Assembly: GCA_038503065.1 (NCBI GenBank)
Contig: JBCAMK010000016.1
Coordinates: 558,001-622,000 of the forward strand
Direction of reading: 5' to 3'
DNA length: 64,000 nt
Source of the DNA: Paragyromitra xinjiangensis
Taxonomy: Eukaryota > Ascomycota > Pezizomycetes > Pezizales > Discinaceae
Each line of letters starts with the position of its first letter. The stretch's first letter is position 1. The notes below the pieces were generated by a model, which was not told where the DNA came from, did not search any database, and saw only the letters and a list, made by a program, of their open reading frames with translations. Below, piece by piece: positions 62,005-64,000 of the stretch. Both the position numbers and the translations under genes were made by a program.

Positions 62005-63274
62005 CTAACTAGTGTACATGGTGGGGATATCCTGCTGGCCGTATTTCTTTCGGTATCCCGCAAGCATTTCTAGCGAGACATTGCTGCCTGGGGGACTATT
62101 AGCCATCCTAGGTTTTCGAGGCATCAGGATTGAAAGACGCCAATGTGACTTACCACCACAAACAACGAGGACAACTTTGCTCTCTGGCTTCAAGTCCGGC
62201 AAAACCTTCTGTAGAAACCCATAGTAAATAGCAGCAGCAGAAACTCCGCATGCAGCCTCTACGGCAATTCTCTCGTCATCCATAAGCTTGCAACAGCCCA
62301 TAGCAGCATGGGCATCGCTTAATACTAAGGACTTGACATTGGACCGTTTACCGAGTTCAAATGCCTTCGGGGCAACCCGTCGAGCACCTAAAGAAGTTGC
62401 TATGGAGGTTATTGCCGGCAAAGTGACCAGCTCGTTGGCCTGGAGCGATGCGTTGAGGGAAGCTGCACCTTCTGTTTCAACGGCTAAGATAGGGATATCG
62501 AGCAAGCCATGGTCCTCGAGTCCCAACTGTATTCCGCAGAAGAGTCCACCGCCGCCGACAGATGCAACGATTGCGTCTGGGGCGCCACCAAGATCACCAA
62601 CGATCTCGTCAACCAGAGTCGCGTTCCCTTCCCAAATATCTAAATCATCGAATGGAGCACAATAGACGCCTTGTTCATCGGCCTCTATCAATCCTCGAAT
62701 ATAGTCATCTGCTTCTTTCCAGCTAGCACCATGAGTGATAACAAGTCCACCCGCGGCTCTGATCTTAGCCTTCATGAGTTCAGTCGTGCTTTCAGGAACC
62801 ACTACGGTGGCCTCTTGACCCAGCATTTGTGCAGCCGTCACAGCAGCAAGACCTATAGATTATGCAAATCGTGAGTAAAAAACTTCGTTGGTTATCAATG
62901 CCGGTAACGTAAGGATGACGCTTACCAGCATTTCCACCACTAGAACTGTAGAATCGTATGGGTCCCGGTCGTGACTTGACAGCCTTGAGACACAAGTTTC
63001 CAACCCCACTGTGGCAGATTTAGTACATGTTATAGCTATCTATATAGTATACACCGGGAGAGGGGGGATTGTTTACCGGGATTTGAATGAACCAGAAGGT
63101 TGAAACATATCCATCTTCATAAATACTCTGCTGCAAACGGATTAGGGTTGCCAAAGGATATTCAAAGAATGCTTACCATCCTGCTACTTTAGAGAGAGCA
63201 TCACTCTCCAATAACGGAGTTTGTATCCAAGGTAATTTCTGTTGGATCGAAGGGTTGGAGCATGAGGTGACCAT
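62005..63274 (-). CDS. CHA1: catabolic L-serine/L-threonine dehydratase (PLP)
   Basis: Five exons: 63177-63274, 63077-63130, 62926-63008, 62154-62852 and 62005-62087, giving 338 residues. It is a fold-type II PLP enzyme deaminating serine or threonine to pyruvate or 2-oxobutyrate. Landmarks are TPLLESDALS, the Schiff-base Lys in QPSGSFKSRG (about K49), the phosphate-binding SSSGGNAG (about 72-79), VASVGGGGLFCGI, and the closing VVCGGSNVSLEML. No C-terminal ACT regulatory domain is present, so it is the catabolic rather than the biosynthetic (Ilv1) type. The last intron (66 bp) has no stop and keeps frame, so its retention would add 22 residues inside the conserved C-terminal segment. Serine racemase is a related alternative. 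Confidence 0.93.
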
Positions 63275-64000
63275 TTTGATTGCTTTCCGTAGATTAGAGA
63301 TTTGTAAATAGTTGTGGAGGACATTTGTGATTGCGAGAGTTGAGATTATATGTTAGATCATCATCCTAGAACCGGAAGATTACATGTAGGTTCTCACGTT
63401 ATGTGCGCCCAAGTTCACGATACGTAACTTTCCGACGTTAGCCGGCGGCTCGGTTATCGACTTCGGCCACTAATGTCAGCATAGCCACGAGTCTTGTGAG
63501 CACCGCATCAAAGTACTGTAATAGATCCTGTAACTTGCATCAAGCTTGGGGGTGAGTTCTACCGTTTGCGAAGCTGGTAGTCGGATGTAATATATGGATC
63601 TGTCGTGGAGCAACTGGATTGGGGATGGTGATAATGATTCAAGTTTAAGTAGCGCTAATGCTAGTTCTTATGCTCTCCTGACCCCTTGATTTACGAAGCA
63701 TGAATAACAAAGGAGGTAATAGGCTACAAGTGAGGGAATTTCTAAATATGTGCCTTCCGAGTTTGATACAACGAGTGTCTCTTTGAGAAAGCAGCAAATC
63801 AAGCCCAACCAGTGAGAAATGGTGAAATAAAAGAAATATCTGCAGATGAAGCAGAGAAAAAAGGTCATAACGCTGTCGTTACGGTCAAAGAATTCGAATG
63901 CACCAGCAAAGTTGGAGGAAGCCCAGCTGTAAGAACCTGCAAATGGTCAGGTGAGCACTAGGACAAAGGGAGGTAATTCGGGGTTGGCCATACCTCTAGC
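63275..64000. other. right edge, no gene assigned
   Basis: 5' flank of the dehydratase gene and the end of the window. TACATGTA occurs at 63381-63388. A short minus-strand frame at 63668-63868 is not convincing. A gene may begin just beyond the edge, but nothing here supports one. Confidence 0.4.

Overview
The window looks like nuclear DNA of a filamentous ascomycete (Pezizomycotina). Genes carry short introns (mostly 50-110 bp) with GT-AG borders and CTAAC/CTAAT-type branch points. The proteins are typical fungal ones: the GH5 glucanase exgB, Mdm31, lumazine synthase, Gfa1, a synaptojanin-like phosphatase, Atg5, mevalonate kinase, Ram2 and a SAM plus HMG-box protein. Gene density is low (about 19 well-supported genes in 64 kb). 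Long AT-leaning intergenic tracts hold MITE-like elements and C-to-T-drifted repeats, which fits a repeat-bearing genome, perhaps of Pezizomycete type. That placement is an inference.

Layout. 1-10.6 kb: secreted beta-1,6-glucanase (exgB, +), MDM31 (-), a secreted GPI-type protein made of CX3C cysteine motifs (-), and an FAH-family hydrolase (-). 10.6-13.8 kb is gene-poor. 13.8-22.6 kb: RIB4 (-), GFA1 (+) with a 5-nt first coding exon, and a small Arg/Ser-rich fungal protein (+). 23-31.8 kb: a synaptojanin-like Sac/5-phosphatase (-) divergent from a Frag1/DRAM/Sfk1 membrane protein (+), then two mitoribosomal protein genes facing each other (bL34m +, SOD-fold mS42/mS43 -). 31.8-37.2 kb: a doubtful gene or relic (-), MRI1 (+) and a small coiled-coil gene (-). 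40.5-42.5 kb: SAM-HMG-box gene (+). 42.5-48 kb: a 5.5-kb gene desert with two TA-flanked inverted-repeat elements and a patch of RNA-like hairpins. 48-50.9 kb: a CSA/ERCC8 WD40 gene (+) and ATG5 (-), tail to tail. 53.3-55.4 kb: a single-exon protein with an N-myristoylation start (-). 58.3-63.3 kb: ERG12 (+), RAM2 (+) and a catabolic serine/threonine dehydratase (-).

Functional links between neighbours. ERG12 supplies the isoprenoid pathway whose product RAM2 uses for protein prenylation. The phosphoinositide phosphatase and the Sfk1-like protein share one divergent promoter. exgB (beta-1,6-glucan) and GFA1 (the chitin precursor) both bear on the cell wall.

No tRNA, rRNA, CRISPR or virus was recognised. 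The least explained items are the CX3C-repeat secreted protein, an intergenic excess of the palindrome TACATGTA, and the hairpin-rich patch at 44.35-44.77 kb. Exon borders were read by eye from splice motifs, frame continuity and family conservation. A few, noted in the entries, are uncertain.
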